Assembly (NCBI RefSeq): GCF_014650675.1
Contig: NZ_BMVK01000013.1
Span: 1-64,000, forward strand
DNA length: 64,000 nucleotides
Source of the DNA: Streptomyces anulatus
GTDB lineage: Bacteria; Actinomycetota; Actinomycetes; Streptomycetales; Streptomycetaceae
Direction of reading: 5' to 3'
The notes beneath the pieces were generated by a model. It saw only the letters and a list, made by a program, of their open reading frames with translations, ran no database searches and was not told the DNA's origin. Numbering within the stretch: position 1 is the first letter of the stretch; each line of letters starts with the position of its first letter. Positions 33,267 to 42,402 of the stretch are shown in pieces. The position numbers and the translations under genes are program-made.

Positions 33267-34550
33267 TCACCCCGCCCACCTCCCCGTCAGGAACGTCAGC
33301 GCGACGAGCGTCGTCACCGGTGCGGCCACGCTCAGGTACGCCGTCCTGAACCACGGCCGCCGCAGGCTCAGCGCCGCCAGGCCGATCCACAGCGGCCACC
33401 ACAGCAGCGTCGCGCGCGGGATCGACGTGTACCAGTACGAGGTGCCCAGGGCCCAGAGGCTGAGGGCCACGTACAGCGCCTCGGGCCAGCGGCGGCGGTA
33501 CAGGAGCACGGCCACCAGCGCGAGCCCCACCAGCATCGCCACGAGTTCCGCCTGGAACATCAGCGCGTAGCCGGTCGTCTGCGTGTGGCCGAACGCCCCG
33601 TTCCAGGTGTTCGCCCACGCCTCCCACGGGGTGTGGAACGTCCGGTACCAACCGCGTTCCTGCGCGTGCTTCCAGGCCATCCAGTCACCGGTGTACACGT
33701 GTAGGTACCAGCTGTACGCGGCCGGGGGCAGCGCCGGAAGCAGCGTCCAGCCCGCCGCTCGCCAACTCCGCCGGTCCCGCTTCTCCCGGGCGGTCAGCAC
33801 GAAGAGCAGCGCGATGGCGGCGGCGAGGAACAGGCCGCTGACGCGCACCGTCGTCGCCAGCGCCGTCAGTACGGCGGCGAGCGCCCAGCGGTGCCGCACA
33901 GCGGCGAGCCAGGCGGGCAGGGCGAACGCGAGGAACAGTGCCTCCGTGTAGCCGACGGCCAGGAACACCGCGCAGGGCGAGAGCAGGAAGAGAGCGTTCG
34001 TACGGCGGCCCGCCGCGCCCTCCGGCAGGTACGCCCGCGCTATACGGGCCAGGGCCAGTACGGCCACCGCCCCGGCGACGAACGAGATCAGCAGCCCGGC
34101 CGCCGTCCAGTCGGGCACCACCGTGTGCACGACGCGGAGAAGGAAGGGGTAGCCGGGGAAGAACGCCTCCCGGTTGTCCCAGCCGCTCGTCCACGGACCC
34201 GCACCGGCGGGGAAGTAGCCGTCGCGCGCTATGTGGAGGTAGTGGTTCGCGTCCCACCGCTGGAAGGGCGCGAGGACGGGCGCCGTCTCCCGCGTACCGG
34301 GGCGGGCAGGGAACAGCCAGCGGGCGAAGTGGGCCGTGATCCACAGGGATATTCGGGTCAGGAGGTAGAGCCACAGCACGGCCCGGTCGGCAGGGGTCAG
34401 GCGGGCCGCCGCCCGGCGGAACCGGCCCGCCCGGGGCTCGGGCGGGGCCGCGATCCGGGGCGCGGGACGCTCGGACGCCCGGGGCTCGGGCGGTACGGGG
34501 CGGTCGGCAGGAGACCGCAGCCCGGGGGAAAGCGTGGACAACTCAGGCAC
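33267..34550 (-). CDS. PIG-V/GT-C-like mannosyltransferase
   Basis: A 427-residue polytopic protein with the GT-C arrangement: a basic cytoplasmic start, a first helix (AVLWLYLLTRISLWITAHF), then the loop motif FQRWDANHYLHIARDGYF in which the Asp is the expected catalytic residue, and about eight more helices. Similar to actinobacterial PIG-V mannosyltransferases that use a polyprenyl-phosphate sugar donor to glycosylate lipids or proteins. The GTG at 34550 is a choice by position; the frame upstream is Arg-rich and unlikely to be coding. Confidence 0.78.
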   Translation of the reverse strand: MPELSTLSPGLRSPADRPVPPEPRASERPAPRIAAPPEPRAGRFRRAAARLTPADRAVLWLYLLTRISLWITAHFARWLFPARPGTRETAPVLAPFQRWDANHYLHIARDGYFPAGAGPWTSGWDNREAFFPGYPFLLRVVHTVVPDWTAAGLLISFVAGAVAVLALARIARAYLPEGAAGRRTNALFLLSPCAVFLAVGYTEALFLAFALPAWLAAVRHRWALAAVLTALATTVRVSGLFLAAAIALLFVLTAREKRDRRSWRAAGWTLLPALPPAAYSWYLHVYTGDWMAWKHAQERGWYRTFHTPWEAWANTWNGAFGHTQTTGYALMFQAELVAMLVGLALVAVLLYRRRWPEALYVALSLWALGTSYWYTSIPRATLLWWPLWIGLAALSLRRPWFRTAYLSVAAPVTTLVALTFLTGRWAG

Positions 34551-34622
34551 CTTTCGGGCGCGCCTCGCGGAGCGGATACGTCGAGGCGTACGGGATCGCC
34601 CGGTGAAGTCGCCGGGAACGTA

Positions 34623-34718
34623 AGGGAAGGGGGAGGGGGAGGGAGGGAGATAGAGGGATCGGGGTGAGAGGGAGAGCGGGAAGCGGGCGGCAGCGGCAGC
34701 GGCAGCGGCAGCGGCAGC
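34623..34718. repeat. Homopurine tract and (GGCAGC)5 microsatellite
   Basis: A nearly all-purine plus-strand run (34623-34687) is followed by five exact GGCAGC units (34689-34718). It lies between two minus-strand genes. Confidence 0.85.
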
Positions 34719-34758
34719 GTTGGGCACCGCGGCACCCGCACCGCACCGCCGGTCGGTA

Positions 34759-35250
34759 TCAGGGCATCGACGTCGCCCCAACGGTCGTCGCCGACGGCGT
34801 GGACGTCGGCGGCGGTTGCGTCGTACTCGCTGCCGTCCCCGTACTCGTCGTACTCGTCCTCGTGGGCGCTCCGCCCGGTCCGGTGGACCGGCCCTCCGGC
34901 ACCTCCGTCCCCGAGGCCCCCGCTCCCCCCGGCAGCGTGGTGCTCGGCGTCGGCGGCAGGGACGGCGACTGCTTCGGCAGCCGGTCCGACGGTACGGGCG
35001 ACGGGTAGCTGGGCGACGGGCCCGTGGCCGGGGCGACCGGGTTCGGCCGCACCGGCAGCAGACCCACCGCCACCGCGCCGCCACCGCCGACCACCAGGCA
35101 CACACCCACCGCGACCACGGCCATCCGGCGTCGCTGCGCGCGCATTCCGCGTCGCGTGATGCTCGACGCGTCGTCCGCGTCGGAGCGGGTCTGCCCGAAC
35201 TCACCGGCTTCCCGGAACAGGGACCGCAACGGATCCCGCAGGTCAGACAT
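34759..35250 (-). CDS. Single-pass membrane protein, probable anti-sigma partner
   Basis: A 163-residue protein: a short cytoplasmic domain (MSDLRDPLRSLFREAGEFGQ), one helix (MAVVAVGVCLVVGGGGAVAV), then a Pro/Ser/Thr-rich outer domain of about 85 residues with no obvious fold. Its start overlaps the end of the ECF sigma gene by 8 nt, the arrangement of sigma/anti-sigma pairs, but it has no recognisable zinc anti-sigma motif (HxxxCxxC), so its regulatory role is an inference from context. Confidence 0.65.
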   Translation of the reverse strand: MSDLRDPLRSLFREAGEFGQTRSDADDASSITRRGMRAQRRRMAVVAVGVCLVVGGGGAVAVGLLPVRPNPVAPATGPSPSYPSPVPSDRLPKQSPSLPPTPSTTLPGGAGASGTEVPEGRSTGPGGAPTRTSTTSTGTAASTTQPPPTSTPSATTVGATSMP

Positions 35251-35770
35251 CAGGAGCCTCCTCGATGCGGGGGTCCCGCAGACGGTGGGCGAGCGCCGCC
35301 CGTCCACGAACCAGATGCGTCTTGATGGTGCTGCCGGAAAGCCCGGTCTCCCCGGCGATCTGCTCGACCGTGAGGTCGCACATGTAGTGCAGGGTCAGCG
35401 TCCGCCGCTGCTGCGGGGGCAGTTCCCTGAGCGCGTCGACCAGGACCACATGGCCCGGGTCCGGCGGTTCCACGTGTCCGGGCGCGGCGCTCCCCCGGCT
35501 CCAGGCGTCCGCCGAACGCCGCCGGAAGCGCCAACGGCTCACCGCCAGCCGCCAGGCGACCGTACGGATCCACGCCTCGGGCTGCCCCTCGCGGTCCAGC
35601 CGGCCGCGCCGGACCCACGCCTTGACGAACGCTTCCTGCACGACGTCCTGCGCCTCCTGGAGGTCACCGGTCATCACGTACAGCTGGCCTGTGAGACGTG
35701 CGACCGCCTGGGCGTAGAACTCTTCGAACTCCTCGACGGTCAACAGTTGCTCCCGGATCTTTCGCTTCAC
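35243..35770 (-). CDS. ECF RNA polymerase sigma factor (SigE-like family)
   Basis: A 175-residue ECF sigma factor. Region 2 is FYAQAVARLTGQLYVMTGDL, then QEAQDVVQEAFVKAWVRRGR; region 4 is LPPQQRRTLTLHYMCDLTVE, then IAGETGLSGSTIKTHLVRGR. It belongs to the short, actinobacterial SigE-like group. The membrane protein overlapping its 3' end is a likely partner. It directs a regulon not visible here; no matching promoter was identified in the window. Confidence 0.9.
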   Translation of the reverse strand: MKRKIREQLLTVEEFEEFYAQAVARLTGQLYVMTGDLQEAQDVVQEAFVKAWVRRGRLDREGQPEAWIRTVAWRLAVSRWRFRRRSADAWSRGSAAPGHVEPPDPGHVVLVDALRELPPQQRRTLTLHYMCDLTVEQIAGETGLSGSTIKTHLVRGRAALAHRLRDPRIEEAPDV

Positions 35771-35843
35771 CGGGTATACGCCCGCCGCAGGTCATCCGGT
35801 CGACACTACCCAGGAGGAATCGGGGGTGACGGTCGTCACAGCG

Positions 35844-36623
35844 TCACAGCGGTCGAAGGGCGCGGCGCAGCGCGACGACCGCGGCCGTCCGGACATCGTG
35901 CCCGTGCTGTTCCATCCAGGCGAGCCACGCGTCGATGTCGTCGTCCATGTCGGGCTCCTCGCCCTTCCCGGCGTCGGTCGTCCGCTGCCGCAGCCACACG
36001 AAAGCGCCCTCGCGCCGCTCCACCGCGTGAGGGGCCAGCTCGCCCACGGCCAGCACGAGTTGCTCCGCCGCCGACAGGTGGGGCTCGTTCTCGAACCGGG
36101 CCAGGAAGTGGCCGATGAGTTCGTCCGCCCGGTGGGTGGCCCGTGCGAGTACGGCGGCCACTCCGGCCCGGACGTCCTCGTCGCCTTCCACGTCGTCGGC
36201 GAGGAGCGGAAGCAGCGCGTCGACCGCTCGCTCCCAGGCGGCAGGCCAGGCGGCGGGGGCGGTGCTGGCGGTGCGGGCGTCGTTCCCGGCTCGGGCAAGA
36301 ACGGCGAGCGTCTCCAGGATCTGCTTACGCACCATCACGGCCACGGCCGGGTCCCGGACGGCCTCGACGAGGAACGGAAGCACCTCGGGCGCCGCGAGCC
36401 GCACCGAACCGCCGTCGCCGCAACACGCGAAGTGAAGTGCGGCGTGGGCGTCGTCGGCCGTTCGCAGGTCGGGCGACCAGAGCCGCTCCAGCAGGTCCGG
36501 CCCGTACCGCCCGTCCGGCCCGGGGATGTAGGGGTCGACCACCTTCGTCCAGTCGACCTCCGTGGCGAACCTGGCCGTCAGCTCTGCACCCGTGCCCGCA
36601 TCCGCGCCCTCCGTGTCCTTCAT
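35844..36623 (-). CDS. HEAT-like repeat protein
   Basis: A 259-residue soluble, helical, acidic protein. Repeated helical pairs (VRKQILETLAVLARAGNDA; VRAGVAAVLARATHRADELI; VRTAAVVALRRALRPL) fit HEAT/PBS-lyase-like repeats. Known in streptomycetes as an uncharacterised group; no catalytic motif is visible. Start ATG at 36623. It is upstream of the ECF sigma gene on the same strand, with about 70 nt between, but there is no clear link. Confidence 0.7.
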   Translation of the reverse strand: MKDTEGADAGTGAELTARFATEVDWTKVVDPYIPGPDGRYGPDLLERLWSPDLRTADDAHAALHFACCGDGGSVRLAAPEVLPFLVEAVRDPAVAVMVRKQILETLAVLARAGNDARTASTAPAAWPAAWERAVDALLPLLADDVEGDEDVRAGVAAVLARATHRADELIGHFLARFENEPHLSAAEQLVLAVGELAPHAVERREGAFVWLRQRTTDAGKGEEPDMDDDIDAWLAWMEQHGHDVRTAAVVALRRALRPL

Positions 36624-36692
36624 GCCGCCCCCCGTTCCGCCTCGGCCTCCCGAAGCTCAAGCCGTGAGTTCCGAGCCCTCTTAACAAGGATG

Positions 36693-36722
36693 GGGTGGAT
36701 GGGTCAGTTGACCCACCCACCC
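36693..36722. promoter_or_regulatory. Inverted repeat in the divergent promoter region
   Basis: 14-nt arms (GGGTGGATGGGTCA and complement with one mismatch) separated by 2 nt. Placed between the divergent HEAT-like and HTH genes, upstream of a TTGCGA-N18-TAGCGT promoter (36757-36786). Confidence 0.5.
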
Positions 36723-36811
36723 TCCCTGACTGCGAAGTTGACAATTTGTGATCGAGTTGCGACACACGGTCGCCAGGCTCTAGCGTGCGGAGGACCTTGA
36801 CCAAAAGAGTC

Positions 36812-36845
36812 GACCCCCGCCGGTGCTCCAACACCGACAGGGGTC
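36812..36845 (+). promoter_or_regulatory. Hairpin in the HTH-gene leader
   Basis: Outer stem GACCCC/GGGGTC and inner stem CGGTG/CACCG around CTCCAA lie in the 5' leader of the HTH gene, 43 nt before its ATG. Confidence 0.5.
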
Positions 36846-36887
36846 TGACCACCGAAGATCGAACTACCTGGAAAGAAACCGATCCCC

Positions 36888-37787
36888 ATGGCTGCCAGCC
36901 AGCTTAGTGATGCCCATCGCGCCCCGCGCGAGACCCCGCCCACGAGCCCCTCCGCGAACCCTCACCCTCTGGCCAACCCCGGCTACGGCAAGCGCTCCGC
37001 GCCCGGTGAACGCCCCCGCACCGAACGGGACTTCGCCCCCCTCCTCCCCCGCGACGCCGCCGTCGCCGCCTACATCGACCGGCTGCCCGACGGTTCCGAC
37101 ATCTCCGTGAAGACCCTGGCCAAGCACCTGCCGTACGGCCAGTGCGCCCTGCGCACGACCCTCAACCGGCTCCAGGACGCGGGGCACCTGCGGCGCGGCA
37201 GCGAGTGCGTGATGACCGACGAGGTCATGCTCTGGGTGACCCGCACCTTCTTCTCCCGCACCGCACGCGAGGACGACTGGTGGAACGCCTACACCCGTGG
37301 TGACGCCCCGCCCGACGCGCCCCAACGCCCCACCCGCTCGCGGGCGTTCATCCTGCTGGCGGCGCTCGGCCGGACCGCCCCCGCGCTGACGCTGTCCGCC
37401 GCCGACTGCGTACATCTGGAACCGCAGGTCAGCGAGTGGTTCGCGCGGGGTGCCACGGAGGCGGAGCTGCTGCACGCGCTCACCGGCGGGCTGCCGTCGC
37501 CCGTCCACTGCGCCGCCCGCCTCGTCGAACGGCGACTGCGCGACAAGCTGCCGCCCGAGCGGGTCCTGCCCGGCCCCCGTACGGTCCTGCGCACCCTGGA
37601 GTGCGGCGAGTGCGGGGCCCCCGGCACACCCGAAGCGCTGCTCGGCGGCCTCTGCCGGCCGTGCCGGGGGCCGTCCCCACAACCGCCGGTCGGCCCGCCG
37701 GGGGCCGTGCAGCCGCCGGGCGTACGCGACCGGATGAACGCGGTCCGGGCGGGCCTGACCCCCCGATCCGAGAGGACATACCGATGA
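36888..37787 (+). CDS. HTH DNA-binding protein with C-terminal zinc ribbon
   Basis: A 299-residue protein with a Pro-rich start, a winged-helix-like segment (ISVKTLAKHLPYGQCALRTT, then LNRLQDAGHLRRGSECVM; about residues 70-105) and a C-terminal Cys cluster, CGECGAPGTPEALLGGLCRP with two further Cys, likely a zinc ribbon. Related proteins are common in Streptomyces and are usually labelled only as helix-turn-helix proteins. It has its own promoter and structured leader. Its stop overlaps an ATG (37784) that reads into the next gene, but a better start for that gene lies downstream. Confidence 0.7.
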   Translation: MAASQLSDAHRAPRETPPTSPSANPHPLANPGYGKRSAPGERPRTERDFAPLLPRDAAVAAYIDRLPDGSDISVKTLAKHLPYGQCALRTTLNRLQDAGHLRRGSECVMTDEVMLWVTRTFFSRTAREDDWWNAYTRGDAPPDAPQRPTRSRAFILLAALGRTAPALTLSAADCVHLEPQVSEWFARGATEAELLHALTGGLPSPVHCAARLVERRLRDKLPPERVLPGPRTVLRTLECGECGAPGTPEALLGGLCRPCRGPSPQPPVGPPGAVQPPGVRDRMNAVRAGLTPRSERTYR

Positions 37788-37843
37788 GCGTGCAGCTCAC
37801 CCACAGACCGGACAGGGCACGATGGAGGGGAGGAGGCGACGCC

Positions 37844-38431
37844 ATGACCCCCAGCACCGCCGATCACGTCCCGCACGCTCAGCTGTCCGTCGAGGACTTC
37901 GAGCAGCTCGCCCGCACGTCCCCCGAGACCGTGACGCTTGAGCTCATCAACGGAAAGCTGGAGGTCAAGCCCGTGCCGGACGGGGACCACGACGAAATCA
38001 TCATGTGGGTCGCGATGCAGTGCATGCGGCAGCAGCCGGAACTGCGCCTGTACCGCGAACGCGGCCTGCGGATCGGCGGATACCGCAACGGCCGCGCCCG
38101 CCCGGACGGCACCCTGGCCCACGCGGGCCGGTTCGCGGGTGACGGCGAGTGGTCGAGCCCGGACCGCATCCTCATGACCGTCGAGGTGACGTCGCACGAC
38201 CACGACACCGACAGCCGTGATCGCACGGAGAAGCGTGACGGATACGCGGCGTCGAACATCCCGGTGTACCTCCTGATCGACCGCGAGTCGGGCACCCTCG
38301 TCGTCCACAGCGAGCCCGACAAGGGCCGCTACCGGCAGCAGCACTCGTACGACTACGGCGACGCCGTTCCCCTCCCCGGCCCCGTCGACATCACCCTGGA
38401 CACCGAGGAGCTCAAGAACTACGCCCGCTGA
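37844..38431 (+). CDS. Uma2-family endonuclease-fold protein
   Basis: A 195-residue protein of the Uma2/DUF820 family (PD-(D/E)XK nuclease fold): SVEDFEQLARTSPETVTLEL, the NGKLEVKP strand, the catalytic-region Asp in RPDGTL and TVEVTSHDHDTDSRDRTEKRD, then YLLIDRESGTLVVHSEPD. The role of these abundant actinobacterial proteins is not established. AGGAGG at 37831-37836 selects the ATG at 37844 over the overlapping ATG at 37784. Probably co-transcribed with the HTH gene. Confidence 0.8.
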   Translation: MTPSTADHVPHAQLSVEDFEQLARTSPETVTLELINGKLEVKPVPDGDHDEIIMWVAMQCMRQQPELRLYRERGLRIGGYRNGRARPDGTLAHAGRFAGDGEWSSPDRILMTVEVTSHDHDTDSRDRTEKRDGYAASNIPVYLLIDRESGTLVVHSEPDKGRYRQQHSYDYGDAVPLPGPVDITLDTEELKNYAR

Positions 38432-38435
38432 AGCC

Positions 38436-39822
38436 TCACCGCGCGTCCGCCGCGAGCTGCGTCGTCGCCAACTCGCGGTACAGGTCGTCCCCGGCGATCA
38501 GCTCCTCGTGCGTGCCCGCCGTGCGGACCCGGCCGTCCTCCAGGACCACGATGCGGTCCGCGTGCCGGACGGTGGAGAGGCGGTGCGCGATGACCAGCAC
38601 CGTGGTCTGCTCCGCCAGTTCGAGGATCACGTCGCGCAGCGCCTGCTCGTTGACCGCGTCCAGCTGCGAGGTCACCTCGTCGAGCAGCAGCAGGCGGGGG
38701 CGGCGCAACAGGGCCCGGGCGATGGCTATCCGCTGGCGTTCGCCGCCGGAGAGGGTGACGCCCCGGTGGCCCACCGCCGTGTCCAGGCCCTCCGGCAGCC
38801 GGGCGACCAGGGTGTCCAGGCGGGTCCGGGACACCGCCTCCGTCAGGGCCTTCTCCTCGGCGTCCGGGGCGGCGAAGACGAGGTTCTCCCGCAGCGTCCC
38901 GGCTCGCCTTGACCGTGCGGAACGCCTGGAGCACCCGGTCCAGTGCCGCGCCCATCGCGCCCACGGACTCCTGGGCGCGGAGCTGGGCCCGCTGGATGCG
39001 CGGCATCAGCAGGGAGGTCACGGCTCCGATGCCGACGATCACCACCAGCGTCACGCCGAGCAGCGTCAGGTCCATGTACGCCATGAAGCCGATCGTCCCC
39101 AGCAGCATCAGCACGCTGTTGAATGACTCGACCAGGCCGCTGGAGAGGACCGTCCGCAGGAGGGTCGTGTCGCTGGTGACCCGTGACTGGAGGTCGCCCG
39201 GGGTCAGCCGGTCCACCGCCGGGACCTTCAACCGCATGATGCGGCCCACGAGTTGGTCGCGTGCGCGGAGGACGACGCCTTCTCCCGTACGGGACATGAG
39301 ATAGCGCCCGTACGCGGAGAGGCAGGCTCCGGCCAGCACGAGCACGGTCAGCGCGACGAGCGGTCCCGCGGGCGAGCGGTCCGCGGCGAACGCGTCGACC
39401 GCGTGCTTCGCCATCAGCGGCATCGCGAGCCCCGCCCCGGATCCGGCGAGCGAGAGCAGGCCCGCGCGGACGAGAACGCCCCGGTGCGGACGGACCCGGG
39501 AGAGGAGGAGCCGGAGCGGGGAAGGACCGCCCGCGCCCGCCTCGCCGGGCCCGCCATCGGGTTCTCCGGCGGCCTGCCCGGTGGGCTTCCGGGCGGACTG
39601 CCCACCGGGCAGGCCCGTGACCTGCTCTGCGGCTTGCCCTGCGGCTTGCCCACCTGCCTGCTGTACGACACGCCCCGCGGCCTGCCCACCAGCCTGCTCC
39701 ACGGATGCGCCGGCCGACCGCTCCACAGTCCCCCTGCTCTCGCCCTCCCCCTCGCCCTCGTGTGCTTCCTTCGTTCCCGCCACCGCGCTCACCCGGACCC
39801 CCTCGTCTGCCGTCACCACCAT
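38436..39822 (-). pseudogene. ABC multidrug-type exporter inactivated by internal deletion and frameshift
   Basis: The upstream part is an intact ABC exporter membrane domain (first helices from about 39480, then LTPGDLQSRVTSDTTLLRTV, and LDRVLQAFRTVKAS). At about 38900 the sequence jumps, in another frame, to GTLRENLVFAAPDAEEKALT and a normal second half of the ATPase (LSGGERQRIAIARALL, LLLLDEVTSQLD, VLVIAHRLSTVRHAD). Everything between, that is the last helices, linker, Walker A and Q-loop (about 200 residues by family comparison), is missing. Without Walker A the protein cannot bind ATP. The N-terminal tail is a Gln/Ala/Gly repeat region. Confidence 0.85.
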
Positions 39823-39983
39823 CAAGGGACGCAGATCCGCCGGTTCCGCCTGCTCCCCGGCCGTACGCCCCCCGCCTGCACCCAAGCATGCGGGGCGAAC
39901 GGCGGAGCCTCGGAGCCTCCCCGCACACCGCGGCGGCACAGGCGCGCAGGCCGGGCGGCACGCACCGGCCCGTCGGGAAACGC

Positions 39984-40024
39984 CACAGGGGCGGCACCTC
40001 CGTGAAGGAGGTACCGCCCCTGTG
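39984..40024 (-). terminator. groEL terminator
   Basis: 18-nt arms (CACAGGGGCGGCACCTCC and complement with one mismatch) around GTGAA, 63 nt downstream of the groEL stop. Confidence 0.85.
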
Positions 40025-40086
40025 GGACGTGCGAGGAACTTCGATCAGCCGGAGGCACCCGGGAGGTCCCGGGACTCCGCGGCGGA

Positions 40087-41709
40087 TCAGAAGTCCATGT
40101 CACCGCCCGGCATGCCGCCCGGAGCGGCCGCGCCGGCCTTCTCGGGCTTGTCGGCGATGACGGCCTCGGTGGTGAGGAAGAGCGCGGCGATGGACGCGGC
40201 GTTCTGCAGAGCGGAGCGCGTGACCTTCGCCGGGTCGAGAATGCCCTCGGCGATCATGTCGACGTACTCGCCGGTCGCGGCGTTGAGGCCGTGACCGATC
40301 GGCAGGTTGCGGACCTTCTCCACGACGACGCCACCCTCAAGACCACCGTTGACGGCGATCTGCTTGAGCGGGGCCTCCAGCGCGAGCTTCACGGCGTTGG
40401 CGCCGGTCGCCTCGTCACCCGTGAGGTCGAGCTTCTCGAAGACGGCCGAGGCCTGGAGCAGAGCCACGCCACCACCGGCGACGATGCCCTCCTCGACGGC
40501 GGCCTTGGCGTTGCGCACCGCGTCCTCGATGCGGTGCTTGCGCTCCTTGAGCTCCACCTCGGTGGCGGCGCCGGCCTTGATGACGGCCACGCCGCCGGCC
40601 AGCTTCGCCAGACGCTCCTGGAGCTTCTCGCGGTCGTAGTCCGAGTCGGAGTTCTCGATCTCGGCACGGATCTGGTTGACGCGACCCTGAACCTGGTCGC
40701 TGTCACCGGCACCGTCGACGATCGTGGTCTCGTCCTTGGTGATGACGACCTTGCGGGCACGGCCGAGCAGGTCCAGGCCGGCGTTCTCCAGCTTGAGACC
40801 GACCTCCTCGGAGATCACGGTGCCACCGGTGAGGATGGCGATGTCCGCGAGCATGGCCTTGCGGCGGTCGCCGAAGCCCGGAGCCTTGACGGCGACGGAC
40901 TTGAACGTGCCCTTGATCTTGTTGACGACCAGGGTGGAGAGCGCCTCGCCCTCGACGTCCTCGGCGATGATCAGCAGGGGCTTGCCCGACTGCATGACCT
41001 TCTCCAGCAGCGGGATGAGGTCCTTGACGCTGCCGATCTTCGAGTTGACGATCAGGATGTACGGGTCGTCGAGCGACGCCTCCATACGCTCCATGTCGGT
41101 CGCGAAGTACGCCGAGATGTAGCCCTTGTCGAAGCGCATACCCTCGGTGAGCTCGAGCTCCAGACCGAAGGTCTGGGACTCCTCGACGGTGATGACGCCT
41201 TCCTTGCCGACCTTGTCCATCGCCTCGGCGATCTTGGCGCCGATCTCGGTGTCGGCGGCGGAGATGGAGGCGGTCGAAGCGATCTGCTCCTTGGTCTCCA
41301 CGTCCTTGGCCTGCTCCAGCAGCGCGGCGGAGACGGCCTCGACGGCCTTCTCGATGCCCCGCTTGAGGGCCATCGGGTTGGCGCCTGCGGCGACGTTGCG
41401 CAGACCCTCGCGAACGAGAGCCTGAGCCAGAACGGTGGCGGTGGTCGTACCGTCGCCGGCGACGTCGTCCGTCTTCTTGGCGACCTCCTTGACCAGCTCC
41501 GCACCGATCTTCTCGTACGGGTCCTCGAGCTCGATCTCCTTGGCGATGGAAACACCATCGTTGGTGATCGTGGGCGCGCCCCACTTCTTCTCGAGGACGA
41601 CGTTACGGCCCTTGGGGCCGAGGGTGACCTTGACGGCGTCGGCGAGCTGGTTCATCCCGCGCTCGAGACCGCGCCGTGCCTCCTCGTCGAACGCGATGAT
41701 CTTGGCCAT
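40087..41709 (-). CDS. groEL: 60-kDa chaperonin GroEL
   Basis: The 540-residue chaperonin is complete: MAKIIAFDEEARRGLERGMN, the nucleotide-binding VTLGPKGRNVV and DVAGDGTTTATVLAQAL, and the Gly/Met tail GGMPGGDMDF. It folds client proteins in a double-ring complex. No groES is adjacent, so this is the stand-alone copy (groEL2 type) that streptomycetes carry in addition to groESL. It is controlled by HrcA through CIRCE, with a matching promoter. Confidence 0.97.
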   Translation of the reverse strand: MAKIIAFDEEARRGLERGMNQLADAVKVTLGPKGRNVVLEKKWGAPTITNDGVSIAKEIELEDPYEKIGAELVKEVAKKTDDVAGDGTTTATVLAQALVREGLRNVAAGANPMALKRGIEKAVEAVSAALLEQAKDVETKEQIASTASISAADTEIGAKIAEAMDKVGKEGVITVEESQTFGLELELTEGMRFDKGYISAYFATDMERMEASLDDPYILIVNSKIGSVKDLIPLLEKVMQSGKPLLIIAEDVEGEALSTLVVNKIKGTFKSVAVKAPGFGDRRKAMLADIAILTGGTVISEEVGLKLENAGLDLLGRARKVVITKDETTIVDGAGDSDQVQGRVNQIRAEIENSDSDYDREKLQERLAKLAGGVAVIKAGAATEVELKERKHRIEDAVRNAKAAVEEGIVAGGGVALLQASAVFEKLDLTGDEATGANAVKLALEAPLKQIAVNGGLEGGVVVEKVRNLPIGHGLNAATGEYVDMIAEGILDPAKVTRSALQNAASIAALFLTTEAVIADKPEKAGAAAPGGMPGGDMDF

Positions 41710-41854
41710 GTGAAGTGGTCCTCCCGGACAGGGGTGGATTTCTCCGGACCGAGAGGCGCCCGCGACGGACGGCCTGCGTGCGTGGTGGTTCCTTGCCCCA
41801 CCGCGCCTGCGGGCCTCACCGGCCCGGTCCAAGTTTCTGTCACTCTCACCTGGA

Positions 41855-41881
41855 GAGTGCTAACGCCAATGATTAGCACTC
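41855..41881 (-). promoter_or_regulatory. CIRCE element (HrcA operator)
   Basis: GAGTGCTAA-N9-TTAGCACTC, a perfect 9-9-9 CIRCE, 146 nt upstream of groEL. It is the known HrcA binding site controlling heat-shock chaperonins. Confidence 0.97.
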
Positions 41882-41898
41882 GACCCCTGCGAGTGCAA
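41870..41898 (-). promoter_or_regulatory. groEL promoter
   Basis: Minus-strand TTGCAC (41898-41893), 17-bp spacer, TAATCA (41875-41870). The -10 lies inside CIRCE, so HrcA binding would block initiation. Confidence 0.8.
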
Positions 41899-41973
41899 GC
41901 GTCCCCCGTCGGATGTGGACAGCGGCGCGCATCGGATGTGGACAGCGGCGCGCCCCCCGGCCGGGCCGCCGGG

Positions 41974-42023
41974 ACGCACGTAGGGCCCGGTCCCCTGATC
42001 CGGGGGCCGGGCCCTGCGTGCGT
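41974..42023 (-). terminator. Cold-shock gene terminator
   Basis: A 22-nt stem (41974-41995 with 42002-42023) including two G-U pairs, loop TGATCC, 31 nt after the cold-shock stop. Confidence 0.85.
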
Positions 42024-42053
42024 GAGTAGTGTCGTCGGACGACCGCGCCGAGC

Positions 42054-42260
42054 TCAGCCGACGGCGAGCTTGACCATGTCGGCCTGGGGCCCCTTCTGGC
42101 CCTGCGAGATCTCGAATTCAACTCGCTGACCCTCTTCGAGGGTGCGGTACCCGTCCATCTGGATCGCGCTGTAGTGGACGAAAACATCCGCACCACCGTC
42201 GACCGCGATGAAGCCGTACCCCTTCTCCGCGTTGAACCACTTGACGGTGCCCTGAGCCAT
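42054..42260 (-). CDS. csp: Cold-shock protein
   Basis: A 68-residue single cold-shock domain: MAQGTVKWFNAEKGYGFIAV, with RNP1-like KGYGFIAV and RNP2-like DVFVHYSAI. It binds single-stranded RNA/DNA and acts as an RNA chaperone. GGGGAG precedes the start. A promoter about 115 nt upstream gives a long leader of the kind often used for thermal control of these genes. Confidence 0.95.
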   Translation of the reverse strand: MAQGTVKWFNAEKGYGFIAVDGGADVFVHYSAIQMDGYRTLEEGQRVEFEISQGQKGPQADMVKLAVG

Positions 42261-42374
42261 GCCTAACTCCCCTATTACTGGCCCTTGCACGGGACCGCAC
42301 TTCGCGGGCCCGGGTCGGAACTCACCCTCCGACAGGAGAGGGTGTGCGGCGCCGCAGCGCGTCGACCGCGGCCG

Positions 42375-42402
42375 AATGTATCCGCCCAACTGCCCTCTGC
42401 AA
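42375..42402 (-). promoter_or_regulatory. Cold-shock gene promoter
   Basis: Minus-strand TTGCAG (42402-42397), 16-bp spacer, TACATT (42380-42375), giving a leader of roughly 110 nt. Confidence 0.6.
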
